Shown here: in pieces, positions 18,760-29,015 of the stretch
How the letters are laid out: every line of letters begins with the position of its first letter
How positions within the stretch are numbered: the first letter of the stretch is position 1
IMG/VR virus record: IMGVR_UViG_3300025030_000088
Coordinates: 1 to 64,000 of that record
DNA length: 64,000 bases
Reading direction: 5' to 3' (one strand)
DNA from: a virus
Made by a program: the position numbers and the translations under genes
The notes under the pieces: model-generated
Database searches by the model: none
What the model saw: the letters and a program-made list of their open reading frames with translations, nothing else
Told to the model about the DNA's origin: nothing

Positions 18760-19344
18760 TTAAATTAAATAATCAACTACTTTTAGATTGTCTTGACATG
18801 CTTCGCTTCCCCAAAAGTACCAATCATATTTTAATTTCTTAATTTCTTCTAATCTTTCTTCAGTTATATTAGTATTATTAATAACTATCTCTTTTAACTT
18901 TTTCCACATAGTATTAGTTTCTTCCATATCATCAATCATTTCTTGATGTTTACCAAATGAACCTGATATAATACTATGAACCATAATTCTAGAATCAGGT
19001 AATGCTCTACGTTCTGAACCACATATAAGCAACCAAAATCCACCAGAAAAAGCTGTAGTATGAACTGTTATGATAATATTATATCCTTCATTAATCATAC
19101 TTTTTATTTTGGAGCATAAAGCAATTGTTGAGTACGCATCACCACCATATGTGTCTAAAACTATTTCTATTGGTTCTTTAGTATTATTTTTCTTGTCAAG
19201 TAATTTAAGTCTATCTAGCCAATACATTACCTTAAAAATAGAATCTCGTTCTATTTCCTCAGAAAATAGAATACGTCTGTCTCTCATAGCAGAGTTAATA
19301 CGCATTTCATCCATTATTCTATCATTTGGTATTAAATATTCCAT
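18760..19344 (-). CDS. ClpP-like serine protease
   Basis: About 194 aa from the ATG at 19344, 9 nt after AAAGGT; an ATG at 19365 adds seven residues. ClpP-type landmarks are present: ILFSEEIERDSI at the start, DTYGGDAYSTIALC, the nucleophile region TTAFSGGFWLL (Ser), and SRIMVHSIISGS (His). The usual GxAxSMA around the serine is replaced by AFSGGF, so activity should be tested. ClpP-like proteins in phages often act as head-maturation proteases, but a separate protease/scaffold gene lies at 8640-10601, so a host-directed or regulatory role is also possible. Confidence 0.75.
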   Translation of the reverse strand: MEYLIPNDRIMDEMRINSAMRDRRILFSEEIERDSIFKVMYWLDRLKLLDKKNNTKEPIEIVLDTYGGDAYSTIALCSKIKSMINEGYNIIITVHTTAFSGGFWLLICGSERRALPDSRIMVHSIISGSFGKHQEMIDDMEETNTMWKKLKEIVINNTNITEERLEEIKKLKYDWYFWGSEACQDNLKVVDYLI

Positions 19345-19371
19345 GTATATATTACCTTTCGGCATTTTATT

Positions 19372-20574
19372 TTAATTCAAACTAATATTATATTCAATTG
19401 TTTTACCAACACATTCTTCAAAAACAACAAATGTAGAACTTGCTTCAGAAATCTTTTTAATTTTTAAACTAAAATCATCTAATCCACAGATTGAACCAAC
19501 ACCAATAGTACCTTTAGAAACACCTAAATTTATACTATTTGCATGATGTTTATGACCAGTTACAAGGTAAGAAATATCTTCATTATACATATATGAATAA
19601 TCTCTAATTGATTGTTGAACATCTTTTTCTTCACCATGAGTACCTAAAACATTAAATCCTGCAATTTGTGTATATATCATTTCCGTTTCATTTTCCATAC
19701 ATTCAATATTAGGATTATCTTTTAATATTTCTTTTGTTAAAACAAAAATTACTTTGCTAATATTTTCATGTGGCAATTCCCCTTTTTTAGTACCTAACAA
19801 TCTCAAGTCTGTATGGTTTCCACATGTAGAATAAAATTTTATTTTAACATTTTCACTTAATAAATTTAACCATGTTGCTATGAAATAAGAATATTTAATT
19901 GCTGATTCAATAACACCATATTTTAAATTTATAAGTTGTCCTAGATGAATTAATCCATCTAATTCATCACCAAGATTCATTATATGTATTTCTGTTAAAT
20001 TTTCTTTTTTACAAATTTCTATAGTTTTATCAAGTAGTTTATACATTCTTTGTTTAAATATATCTTCATTATATTCATTAATAATCTCACCTTTAAGTCC
20101 TTTAATTAAAATTTCTTTTCCAAAATGTGCATCAGAAATACACAACAATCCTTCTGTTTTATTTTTATTATTAATAATTTTAATAGGGGATGGAAGAGGT
20201 TGAATTTCTTTTATTGCTTGAATTGCTCTTTCAGTAAATAATTCAAATCTTGCATCCTCTCTTAATAATTGTGATAATACTGCTTTTTCTGTTTGAACTT
20301 TTATTTTTTCTTTTTGTAATTCTTGTAATTTTTGCTCATACTCATTCAATATCTTATCATCACTAATATTAATTATCTTTTCTTTATCAAGATAAGGAAG
20401 AAGCATTTTTAAACCATAATACCTTTTCCTACATTCATCAGAATTCAATGTTACCCCAAATGCTAATTTAAATAATTCAACATAATCAATATCATAAATT
20501 CCATTTGATTTACCTTCAATAAGTCTAATTATATAATCATAATCTGATTCGTTATCTTTTCTTAAATGTTCCAT
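19372..20574 (-). CDS. Calcineurin-like (metallo)phosphoesterase
   Basis: About 400 aa from the ATG at 20574, 6 nt after GAGG. A helical and coiled-coil N-terminus (about 1-145) precedes a metallophosphoesterase domain with all signature motifs: ISDAHFGKE (DxH), NLGDELDGL (GDxxD), TCGNHTD (GNH), LGTHGEE and VTGHKHH (GHxH). Such enzymes cut DNA or phosphoesters using two metal ions. It lies in the block between the phage polymerase and terminase, where SPbeta has yonJ-region genes, so a role in DNA processing is likely. Confidence 0.85.
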   Translation of the reverse strand: MEHLRKDNESDYDYIIRLIEGKSNGIYDIDYVELFKLAFGVTLNSDECRKRYYGLKMLLPYLDKEKIINISDDKILNEYEQKLQELQKEKIKVQTEKAVLSQLLREDARFELFTERAIQAIKEIQPLPSPIKIINNKNKTEGLLCISDAHFGKEILIKGLKGEIINEYNEDIFKQRMYKLLDKTIEICKKENLTEIHIMNLGDELDGLIHLGQLINLKYGVIESAIKYSYFIATWLNLLSENVKIKFYSTCGNHTDLRLLGTKKGELPHENISKVIFVLTKEILKDNPNIECMENETEMIYTQIAGFNVLGTHGEEKDVQQSIRDYSYMYNEDISYLVTGHKHHANSINLGVSKGTIGVGSICGLDDFSLKIKKISEASSTFVVFEECVGKTIEYNISLN

Positions 20575-20637
20575 ACAATTCCTCAATTCAATTTAAAATA
20601 GTGTAGAAGAGGTATAGAATATCGACCATTATTCTTT

Positions 20638-21858
20638 TTAATCCTTCCAATCCATTTCACTTACCATTTTACTAATTTCACTTCTATGATCTTCTATCAT
20701 ATTAACTTGCCCTGCAATATATTTATCTTTGAAATTATTGCTTGTAACAGTTAATCCATTTCTATTTAAACAGTATCTATTATCAATCTGCATAGTAGAA
20801 CCATCTAATAATACAAATGTTCCTTCACCAATTCTAGAAAGTAATCTTTCCATTTCAGAAGGTGTAAAATCTTGTGCCTCATTTATATACAATATAGAGT
20901 TACGAAGTGATCTACCTTTAGCAAATTGAATAGGTAAAATTTCTAATCTATTATTTCTAAGTAATATATCCATTATATTATCTTCCGAGGTGGTATCACA
21001 TAAAACACCAAGTAGAGGAGATGTCTTTTCTACTACATCTCCTGGGATTGCAGGAAATTCTCTTCTTCCTTTAGGTGGTGAATCACTTTTTACAAAATAT
21101 AACTTATCAACTTTTTCTTTGTCTAACATTTGCAATGCCCAATGTATCATCAAAAAACTTTTACCTACGCCATATTTTGAATCAGTTATTTTAATTTTTA
21201 TATTATCATTTTGAAGCATATGTATAAATGCTTTTTGATAAATATCTAATGGTACAATTTTATTTACATATTTATTTATTATTGGTTTAATTTTTACTTC
21301 TTCAAAATACTTATTCCATGTAAATAAATATTCATCATTAGATGTTGTATTATGAATTATTATATATTCATTAGGTTGAAAATTATATAAATTAGGATTT
21401 TCAAGTAAATTAACATATTCTTGCTCTGTCAAAGTTAGTTTTCTAATGCCATTATATTTATCATTACTCTTACCATCTTCAAACTCAAACATTTTACATG
21501 GTAATCCTAATGCTTGTGCTTTAACAATTAAATTGTAATCATCTGAAATAAAAATCATATCTTTATCATTATTTTCATAAGTAGTATATGCCATAGACAG
21601 TATCATATTATCATTACTTTGATTAGAAAACATTACACCACAAATATTAACACCATTCATTATAATATCTACATTATCAGCAGAATTAATATTTTTAATT
21701 GCTTGTCTTGCTTGATATGATATTCGTTCATCTCTTTTAAGTTTGTCTAATTCTTCAATTGAGACAATACTTATATATATACGAGAATAATTATCAAAAT
21801 TAAATTTTGGACTTAAGAGTACATTTGTATCTACAAAAATCTTTTTTAATTCTTTCAT
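20638..21858 (-). CDS. PIN-PhoH fusion (PhoH2-like ATPase/ribonuclease)
   Basis: 406 aa. The first 140 residues form a PIN ribonuclease domain (FVDTNVLLSP, SIEELDKLKRD, MIFISDDYNL, acidic residues conserved). From about 200 on is a PhoH ATPase: Walker A DSKYGVGKSFL, Walker B LYINEAQDF, and GTFVLLDGSTMQIDNRY. PhoH2 proteins unwind and cleave RNA; phage copies probably reshape mRNA turnover. It sits in an operon with the phosphoesterase and follows the RNA polymerase gene. Confidence 0.85.
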   Translation of the reverse strand: MKELKKIFVDTNVLLSPKFNFDNYSRIYISIVSIEELDKLKRDERISYQARQAIKNINSADNVDIIMNGVNICGVMFSNQSNDNMILSMAYTTYENNDKDMIFISDDYNLIVKAQALGLPCKMFEFEDGKSNDKYNGIRKLTLTEQEYVNLLENPNLYNFQPNEYIIIHNTTSNDEYLFTWNKYFEEVKIKPIINKYVNKIVPLDIYQKAFIHMLQNDNIKIKITDSKYGVGKSFLMIHWALQMLDKEKVDKLYFVKSDSPPKGRREFPAIPGDVVEKTSPLLGVLCDTTSEDNIMDILLRNNRLEILPIQFAKGRSLRNSILYINEAQDFTPSEMERLLSRIGEGTFVLLDGSTMQIDNRYCLNRNGLTVTSNNFKDKYIAGQVNMIEDHRSEISKMVSEMDWKD

Positions 21859-21895
21859 AAGATATCAATTCCTCTCGGAAAATTTTTGTTGCTTA

Positions 21896-22087
21896 CTATT
21901 CTATAACATCTTTCTTATACATATCCTTAAAAACTCTATCTGCCATCCAATCAGGTACTAAAATCTTTTTCCTTTTACTTTTCTTCTTTTTTGAAGTACC
22001 AGACAAATCAGGATACTTCCCACCTTCCATTTTTAAAATTTTTTTAGAGATTAACCATTCTTTTTCTTGTTGACTGATTTGTTTCAA
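21896..22087 (-). CDS. Small basic hypothetical protein (63 aa)
   Basis: I place the start at the TTG at 22087, 13 nt after AAAGGAG; longer in-frame starts lie beyond that binding site in a hairpin region. The protein is Lys-rich (SKKKKSKRKKILV) with a C-terminal VPDWMADRVFKDMYKK helix. The basic stretch suggests nucleic-acid binding. It is just upstream of the PIN-PhoH gene. Confidence 0.5.
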   Translation of the reverse strand: MKQISQQEKEWLISKKILKMEGGKYPDLSGTSKKKKSKRKKILVPDWMADRVFKDMYKKDVIE

Positions 22088-22182
22088 TGTTACGTTGATT
22101 CTCCTTTTGTAGTTTATTTTATTTAGTTTATTGTATTTCAAATTTTTTAATAGGAAACGAAAATAGAAAACGAATGAGGAAA

Positions 22183-22215
22183 TTAAAAAGAGAGCAGGAC
22201 GCATCCTAACTCTCT
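22183..22215 (-). terminator. Intrinsic terminator below the 22300 gene
   Basis: On the minus strand a hairpin with GAGAG/CTCTC and AGGA/TCCT arms around a four-base loop, followed by TTTTT. It divides the polymerase transcript from the PhoH-phosphoesterase genes. Confidence 0.8.
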
Positions 22216-22299
22216 AAAGTGTAGTCCGAAGACATCCACCGTGATTACTTATAGTTTCCATATAAGATTTTTCTTATATATAGTTATAAAACTCTTTAT

Positions 22300-23094
22300 T
22301 TATAATGGTTTATTACTATTTTCTATTTTCCTACTTTTATCATATTCTCTTTTCCACAACTTATTTTGTTCTAATTTATTTATTTTAGCACAATCACTAC
22401 AATATTTATTTTTATTATTTCTCATTATAATTAATCTACAACAATTATTTCCTTCACAAACATCAATTCTATAACCTTTCCAATCTAAATATTCATATAT
22501 AAAATCTATAAAATCAATAATTTCAATAGCAACTTTACCTTCATCTTTTGCAAATAAAACTTTCATATTAGTACATTCAACTTTTCTTGACACCTCTATT
22601 AATTCCATATCTTTTAATTTATTAATCATTAAACCTTGATCTTTTTTACTTATTGCCATTTTTGTATCACTAAAAATATCTTTTAAACTTGAATTAACCC
22701 AATTAGCTTTATTTTTATTCATTTGATTATATATTTTAGAATAAACAAGTAAGACAAAAGCTAATTTTTCTAATCTTAAATTATTAATACTATTTATAAT
22801 TTCTAGTTCATCTTCATATACTAATATATTTATAATATAAAAAAATTCATAATCAGATAAATTACTAACTTGTTTTACAATATTCTCAATGGTATTTTTC
22901 CAATTCATAAAATTATATTTCTTATAATTATTGCTCATAAAATTATCAATAGAATCAATAACTTGTTCCTTATCTTGACCAATCTTAAAAAAATGTTTTG
23001 CTAATAATTTTATTGTGATACTTGGTTTATCATCAACATATCCATCATTTAATGATTTATTTAATAATACTTTTTCATTCAATATTATTTTCAT
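22300..23094 (-). CDS. Zinc-ribbon hypothetical protein
   Basis: About 264 aa from the ATG at 23094, after GGAGG, overlapping the polymerase stop by 20 nt (coupled translation). Helical throughout (LEKLAFVLLVYSKIYNQM). The C-terminus has a zinc-binding pair, CEGNNCCRLI and NKYCSDCAKIN, followed by a Lys/Arg-rich helix, typical of small DNA- or RNA-binding ribbons. The coupling suggests it works with the polymerase, perhaps as a specificity or accessory factor. That is inference; the family is not recognised. Confidence 0.55.
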   Translation of the reverse strand: MKIILNEKVLLNKSLNDGYVDDKPSITIKLLAKHFFKIGQDKEQVIDSIDNFMSNNYKKYNFMNWKNTIENIVKQVSNLSDYEFFYIINILVYEDELEIINSINNLRLEKLAFVLLVYSKIYNQMNKNKANWVNSSLKDIFSDTKMAISKKDQGLMINKLKDMELIEVSRKVECTNMKVLFAKDEGKVAIEIIDFIDFIYEYLDWKGYRIDVCEGNNCCRLIIMRNNKNKYCSDCAKINKLEQNKLWKREYDKSRKIENSNKPL

Positions 23095-26000
23095 TAATAT
23101 CCTCCGTAAACATCGAAAATTTATTACCACCAAACTCAATATCACCAAATTTATTTAAAATAGGGTATGATACAATATAATTATTATTTTTTAATAAATT
23201 GTTAATAATTATATCTCCACAAATATCCCATGCAAATTGTTTAGAATTATTATTCTTGTAGCAAATACTAATTACAATATTACATAATTCTTCAGCATTA
23301 CTACATAATTCATATGCTTTTTTCTTAAAAGTATCTTTTAAAATTTGTCTATGTATTTTATTTTCTTCATTATCAATTCTTTTACTTTTTATATTTTGAG
23401 AATATTGTTGTGTTTTTTCAGTATAATCTTGATATAATTTATTAATAGCATTGTATCTACCTTTAGAATATTTACTATTTGTCATTAGTATTGAATAATC
23501 AAAATCATTATTATTAATTATATTATAATTATCAAACTCTTTTTCAATTCTCCAACAAATACGATTCATCACAGATTTACTTATAGATACAGGCATTTTA
23601 ATATAATACCATTTAAGATATTCAATTTGTTCCTCTGTTTTATTTTCTAAACTTATTAACTCATCTATGGTTATACCGAATCTCATAAGACAAGTATTTT
23701 TAGTTTGGTTTATATATCTATCATATACTTTCTTCCTATATGGATATATATAATTAAAAAAATAAGGTTTTTTATTTGCTACAATACTCTTATCAAAATC
23801 ACTAATAGCAGAACGATAATCATACCATTCTTTAGGTATTTTTTTACTAACTATACCTTTAATTTTATCTATCGCATTTTGTTGATAATTTTGCCCACAC
23901 ATAATTCTATTTAATACTTCTTTATATTCTTTACTATCTTCTTTAAATTTTACTAATACATCAAACATTGAAGTGATATGATTTGTTGTTACACCTATAT
24001 CATCTCCAAATCCATCTTTATTTGATTTTATAAAATCTTTTTTCTTAGGAATTATTTTATCTGCTGTTTTTTGCACACAAAATATTGCATCTGTTTCTTT
24101 AATGGAATTAAGTATCGTAGAATTATTAGTTGTAAATACACAATCACTCGATTGTACCCCTGCTTTCGCAGTATTTCAAAAGGGACTAGACTATATCATC
24201 ATCCTTAAAAAATTAAGGAGTCCGGCACTTCGATTTAAGGGAATTTCACCCACTGTATCGCTACAGTCCTACTCCTATTGTGGAATTTCACCACTATTTC
24301 AGGATAGTCGTTTAACGATTATCTTAATAATTATTAAGATTTCGCACAGGATTATCATATGTGTGTTTATTTATATTAATTTAACTAACAAATTTATAAT
24401 AATGTTTTAAATATGATTTATTATTATTAATACTTAGTATTATATTACCTCTTATAGAATCAACTTTTGCTTTTGTAAAATTATTATCCCTTAAATATTC
24501 TGCACAAGCACCTATATATTCAAAAGTATCTATATAATTATTATTAATATCATATAATTGTATTTTTCTTGCTCTGCCATTTTGCTCTTTTGGTCTAGAA
24601 TTATTTAGTTTTGCTAATTCTGGATTATTCATGTATTTTAATTTTAAACTATTATTGTTATAATTTGGATTATTTTCACCTTTCATTCTTCCATCTCTTG
24701 CAATATGTCTATTATGTAAAACTGTATATTTAATATTATATTCATGTGTTTCCCACTCTAAATTATCGACATGATTATTAGTTCTATCAAAATCTTTATG
24801 ATTAACTTCTGGATAATTATTAATATTATTAATAAATAATTTTGCAACCAATCTATGTAATCTTTCAGTTATTCTACAATCATTTTTCCCAACAGTTACA
24901 CAAACATATCCATCTTTATTTAATCTAGTTTTTAATAATTTTCCAGAACTAACTCCTATAATATTACCATAATTACTAACCTCATAATCCAGACCATTTA
25001 TATTAATATTTTTCCAAACTTCTATATTTTATTCCTCCTTGATTATAAACACACACTTAGACTTCCCCTGTTAGCCACATTGTTAAGTAGTCATTTCCTA
25101 CTACAAACAATTAAGTCAATGTGACACCTTGCTCTGCAAGTTCACCGGATTTTTCATATGTTATTACTAACATAAGGGACTGTAATCAATCCTTATCTAA
25201 ACCATTTAAAGCATGAGCAGTAGTATCCCATGAATTAAAAATTGTAATTGTATTCATATATTTATACCATTTTCGCATATCTTCTGTATTCTTCAAATTT
25301 AATATTCTAATATTATTGTGACAAGTCATAGGAGCACGAAAACAAGCAACTTTATCTACATCTAAATCATTCCAATATTTAGAATAAAATTCTCCTTCTT
25401 TTAACAAACCTGTTACTTCCATTCCAAATATATTTTGACATAAACTAAAAATATCACCTGAAACAATAGAGTAATTTGCCTTTGTCTTTAATACACCTAT
25501 CTTAGCATCTTTAATTCTTTTTTTAATCGTATTATGTATTTTATTTTTGACAAAAGAATCATCTATCATTCTTTTATCAATCATTAACGCTTTAATAAAA
25601 TCATTTTCTTCATTATTAAAATTAATTTTATCTAAATGTATACCTTTAAGAAATAATATACTTTTTCTATAATCCTTACTAATAATATCATGTATTTCTT
25701 CTGTCGTTGGTTTAATTAACTGTTCAATACCTTCAGTATTTAAGTATAAAGATTGCAAAAATTGGTAATTTGTATGTCGTTCATTTTCCAATACTTTAGG
25801 TGTATGTTTTGTAATACTAAATGAATATCCATTATTTTTACAACAAGATAGATAATGTTCAAGTGAATCATAAGAATCCCAAAGTTTAAGCATTGAGGTT
25901 GTTAAAATTAATTCTATATTTCTAATGTCTCTATCTTCATTCCAAACATCCTTAACTATATATTTTTTATTTGCTATATTTTTTGCAAAATCTTGGAAAT

Positions 26001-26862
26001 TAAACGAAAAAATCATGCCTTTACAGAAAGAATTACGCAGACAATATCCACTAGGTATAAAATATTCTTTATCTTCTTCATCAATACTTTTATCATTATT
26101 AATTTCTTTTATCCATCTTCTACTTAATTCAGGTGAGATAATACCATACCCATCACTATCATTTAATTCAATAGGATAATCTTTTTCATATACAATATCA
26201 GGATACTCTGATATAGTATCATCTATTTTAATTACATTTGCTTTAAAATTTGTTATACAGTCATTTACAACTAGTATTCCTTTTGGATCTGATACAGGAA
26301 TACTAGAAGAAGTAACTAAAGATTTATATGATTCTAGTTTTGCAGGTATAAAATTATTATTCATATTTCTACCATTATCTATTTTATTTTCTAAATCTTC
26401 ATAAACATTTTCACTAACATAAGTTATTGTATATTTTTTTACTCCTCCAGGAGTGCCTAGTAGATGTTTAAATTTAACACCGTTAATATAAAATCCTTTC
26501 TTACTATTCATTCTATCAAAATCTTTATTGTTATCTATTACTATACAAACATAATCCTTTATCAATAATAAATCATATATTTTATTATATAATGATTTAA
26601 TTTTTCTACGATTATCAATAGAAGTAGGTAGTTTTTTTATCTTGCTTATATCCCTATAAACATTATTAACTTTTTCATATATAGATTTAGTGTTAACTTT
26701 ATTTATAATATCTATAAATCTAATTAATGCACTTTCTGCCAAAGAAACTAATTCATTTTTATCAGATGCTTCATCAATACTAATATTTAAATTCCATTTT
26801 GATTTTCTTAATCTAGTAGAATTAATTTTATATATGTATCTTTGTGGTGGGTAATTTGACAA
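23075..26862 (-). CDS. YonO-like single-subunit RNA polymerase, split by a group I intron
   Basis: Exon 1 is 26862-25189 (558 codons) and exon 2 is 24148-23075 (357 aa), 915 aa spliced. TTG start after AAGGAGG. The region GDIFSLCQNIFGME, GLLKEGEFYSKYWND, VACFRAPMTCHN and TAHALNGLDKDSDCVF matches the double-psi barrel RdRP/QDE-1-like polymerases, of which YonO of SPbeta is the phage DNA-dependent example. The catalytic DxDxD is residues 556-560 (DKDSD) and exists only after splicing. YonO has 838 aa, so the length is compatible. It transcribes phage genes in SPbeta; a similar role is inferred. Exon 2 is coupled to the zinc-ribbon gene. Confidence 0.8.
24149..25188 (-). ncRNA. Group I intron with HNH gene, inserted in the polymerase active-site codons
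   Basis: 1040 nt. The 5' exon ends ATAAGGAT and the intron has CCTTAT, forming P1 with the exon. Near the 3' end are the conserved core elements: TTAAACGACTATCC (R, P7 5') and GATATAGTCTAGTCCC (S, P7 3'), with GACTA/TAGTC pairing. It ends in the expected G at 24149. Splicing joins GAT and AGT GAT on a codon boundary. Confidence 0.85.
24381..25025 (-). CDS. Intron-encoded HNH homing endonuclease, AUA start
   Basis: About 214 aa. AGGAGG is followed after 8 nt by ATA (25025-25023); no AUG, GUG or UUG fits that position. The N-terminus is a NUMOD4 motif (VWKNININGLDYEVSNYG). The HNH core reads RLHRLVAKLFIN, PEVNHKDFDRTNNHVDNLEW, and a C-terminal NUMOD1-like segment (KIQLYDINNNYIDTFEY) follows. 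It is inside the polymerase intron and would spread it to intronless alleles. Confidence 0.8.
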   Translation of the reverse strand: MEVWKNININGLDYEVSNYGNIIGVSSGKLLKTRLNKDGYVCVTVGKNDCRITERLHRLVAKLFINNINNYPEVNHKDFDRTNNHVDNLEWETHEYNIKYTVLHNRHIARDGRMKGENNPNYNNNSLKLKYMNNPELAKLNNSRPKEQNGRARKIQLYDINNNYIDTFEYIGACAEYLRDNNFTKAKVDSIRGNIILSINNNKSYLKHYYKFVS

Positions 26863-26896
26863 TAAATTAATCCTCCTTTAATAATTACATTATTAT

Positions 26897-27376
26897 TTAT
26901 TTTTCCATCATATGGTCATACCAAGCAGCTAAATGATCATCTACATCCCAATCATTAATATCTTTTGATTCATAATTGCTATGTCTCCAATTATTGTCAA
27001 TTATAAAATCATCATAACTATAATTAAATAAATCTTCACAAGTATCTTTTATAATATCTTCATCTTCAGAATTAATTATTTTAGATATTAAATCATTTTT
27101 TGATAAATTATCAGAAGTGTCATGTTCAATATCTAATTTATTTACTAATTCGATTAAATCATCTTCGTTAAAATTATATAAATAATCTTCTATTTGATCT
27201 TCTTCGTATTCATTATCGTCATCTTCATAATTTTCATCTTCATCAATTAATATAATATTTACTTCTTTTAGTTCATCATTAGTTTCTAATTCAAAATCAT
27301 CATAAAGATTATAATTAATATTAATATCATAATCTTCTTTACCTTTAAGTGTTTCAAATAATTCTTTTACTTTCAT
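26897..27376 (-). CDS. Acidic hypothetical protein
   Basis: 159 aa from the ATG at 27376; the ATG nine bases earlier is too close to GGAG. Strongly acidic (EDDDNEYEEDQIEDY) with a C-terminal SKDINDWDVDDHLAAWYDHMM. There is an SAP-like helical pair (NLSKNDLISKI). Possibly a DNA mimic or a mediator of protein contacts; no family recognised. First gene before the polymerase. Confidence 0.5.
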   Translation of the reverse strand: MKVKELFETLKGKEDYDININYNLYDDFELETNDELKEVNIILIDEDENYEDDDNEYEEDQIEDYLYNFNEDDLIELVNKLDIEHDTSDNLSKNDLISKIINSEDEDIIKDTCEDLFNYSYDDFIIDNNWRHSNYESKDINDWDVDDHLAAWYDHMMEK

Positions 27377-27479
27377 AATTATCATTCTCCTTTTATAAAT
27401 ATTATTTTATTTTGATTAGTATAAGAATTAAATATTCTTATACTAATCCCTAATTATCAGTAATAACTTACCTAATTAA

Positions 27480-27920
27480 CTAACAATCCATCATATAATC
27501 ATTAAACTTCTCATAAATATCTTCCTTATCTATCCCATATATACTTTCACACTTCTGTATAATTCCACCTTGTATCCATTCAAAAACATTTCTACTCTCA
27601 AACTTGCCGTCAATATAAAATGGTTTGCTACCATTATATTCCAACATCATACTAATACTCTCATTTCTAACTCCATGACCTTTAATTAAATAATTATATT
27701 GCGAGAAAATAACTTCTAACCATAATTCACATCTAAATTCATCTTTAAAACATCTCATATTATCATCCATGTATTCTATGTATTCTGCTTTAACTTTTAT
27801 ATTTTTATAATTTTCTTCACCAAAAGTTTCTACTACAAATTTATGTAATTTTTCTTCCATAATTGCTTCAATTTCATCTAAATCATATTCAGATACAATG
27901 AAATTTTTACTAATTTTCAT
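27480..27920 (-). CDS. Hypothetical protein (146 aa)
   Basis: ATG after AAAGGAG. Begins MKISKNFIVSEYDLDEIEA; alternating charged helices and strands, no Cys cluster, no known motif. Part of the run of small proteins between the methyltransferase and the polymerase. Confidence 0.5.
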   Translation of the reverse strand: MKISKNFIVSEYDLDEIEAIMEEKLHKFVVETFGEENYKNIKVKAEYIEYMDDNMRCFKDEFRCELWLEVIFSQYNYLIKGHGVRNESISMMLEYNGSKPFYIDGKFESRNVFEWIQGGIIQKCESIYGIDKEDIYEKFNDYMMDC

Positions 27921-27955
27921 AATATCATTTCTCCTTTATTATTTATATTATATTT

Positions 27956-28390
27956 TTATAGTGTTTTATCTGTCGTTAAACTAATCAAATCCATCATTAA
28001 CTTTTTATCTTTCTCACTCATATTATTAACTTTATACACAACATCAATCAATCTCTCAATAGAATATGTCGATATACCACTTAAAGCATTACTAACTTCT
28101 TTAACCTGACTTGTAGCTTTCTCTAATTCAGGTTTTAATTGTGTAATCTTATTTTTCAATTCATAAATCTTCTCATCATAAACTTTTTTAAGTTCAGTTT
28201 TATAAGTTAAACCAAATGATTTCAATCTTAATAAATCATCATCTAAATTTTCAATACTATTTTGAATATCTAATTTTCTTTCCTTAATTAACTTATCAAC
28301 AAAATTATTCTGACTGACTTCTGAATTTAATTCTTTAAACATTTCTGCTTGACCTTTAGTTACCCAAATTAACTCTCTGTTATCACTCAT
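27956..28390 (-). CDS. Coiled-coil hypothetical protein (144 aa)
   Basis: ATG after AAAGGAG. Residues about 25-110 are a long coiled coil (ELKKVYDEKIYELKNKI, QLKPELEKATSQVKEV). No known domain. Probably an oligomeric scaffold or regulator in the replication-transcription module. Confidence 0.5.
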   Translation of the reverse strand: MSDNRELIWVTKGQAEMFKELNSEVSQNNFVDKLIKERKLDIQNSIENLDDDLLRLKSFGLTYKTELKKVYDEKIYELKNKITQLKPELEKATSQVKEVSNALSGISTYSIERLIDVVYKVNNMSEKDKKLMMDLISLTTDKTL

Positions 28391-28444
28391 AATATAATCT
28401 CCTTTATTTATATTTATTAATTTAAATTTATATGTAAATACTAC

Positions 28445-28645
28445 TTAATATCCTATAATTTCTAGAATCAACTTATAATTCTCTCTTAAAAATTCCCCTT
28501 TGCACCATTTATCACAGAAAATATTATTATCTACATCTTTCACAACGTCTTTATCCTTACTATCCAATTCCCTCAAACAATTAGAACAATATATAATATT
28601 ATTCTTGTTATCCATACTCCTTTCATTTATATTATTTTGTCCCAT
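28445..28645 (-). CDS. Small zinc-finger hypothetical protein
   Basis: About 56-66 aa with a single CSNCLREL...CDKWC finger, so probably zinc-binding. The first ATG (28645) overlaps the preceding gene; a second (28615) lies right after AAAGGAG. Neither spacing is ideal, so the start is uncertain. Confidence 0.5.
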   Translation of the reverse strand: MGQNNINERSMDNKNNIIYCSNCLRELDSKDKDVVKDVDNNIFCDKWCKGEFLRENYKLILEIIGY

Positions 28646-29015
28646 CTATAATATCTACCCCTAACCCTGCAATTTCCTCTAATGCACTACTACTGATTTC
28701 TATATCAATATCTAATCCTACCGAATTAAAAAGCACTTCTTCTAAATCTAATCCATTTACATGATAACTATCTAAACCATACTTATCTAATTTTTTAAGC
28801 AATCTTCCATCCTGCTCATCATATAGTATCTTACAACCTTTTAAAATCTTAATATCTATATGATTGCTATACCAACAATCTATTTTCTTTAGAATTGTAG
28901 ATATATTTGTTGTTTGGGTAGGGGAAGAGAGGATGTAGTCACCACGATCTGAATATGTAAGTTTTCCTGAATATGTAAAAGTTTTATTTAATTTATTATT
29001 ATTTATTTTATTCAT
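28632..29015 (-). CDS. Hypothetical protein (127 aa)
   Basis: ATG; begins MNKINNNKLNKTFTYSGK, then KILKGCKILYDEQDGRL and an acidic C-terminal stretch (DIDIEISSSALEEIAG). No family recognised. The end overlaps the next gene, so the two are translated together. Confidence 0.5.
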   Translation of the reverse strand: MNKINNNKLNKTFTYSGKLTYSDRGDYILSSPTQTTNISTILKKIDCWYSNHIDIKILKGCKILYDEQDGRLLKKLDKYGLDSYHVNGLDLEEVLFNSVGLDIDIEISSSALEEIAGLGVDIIDGTK

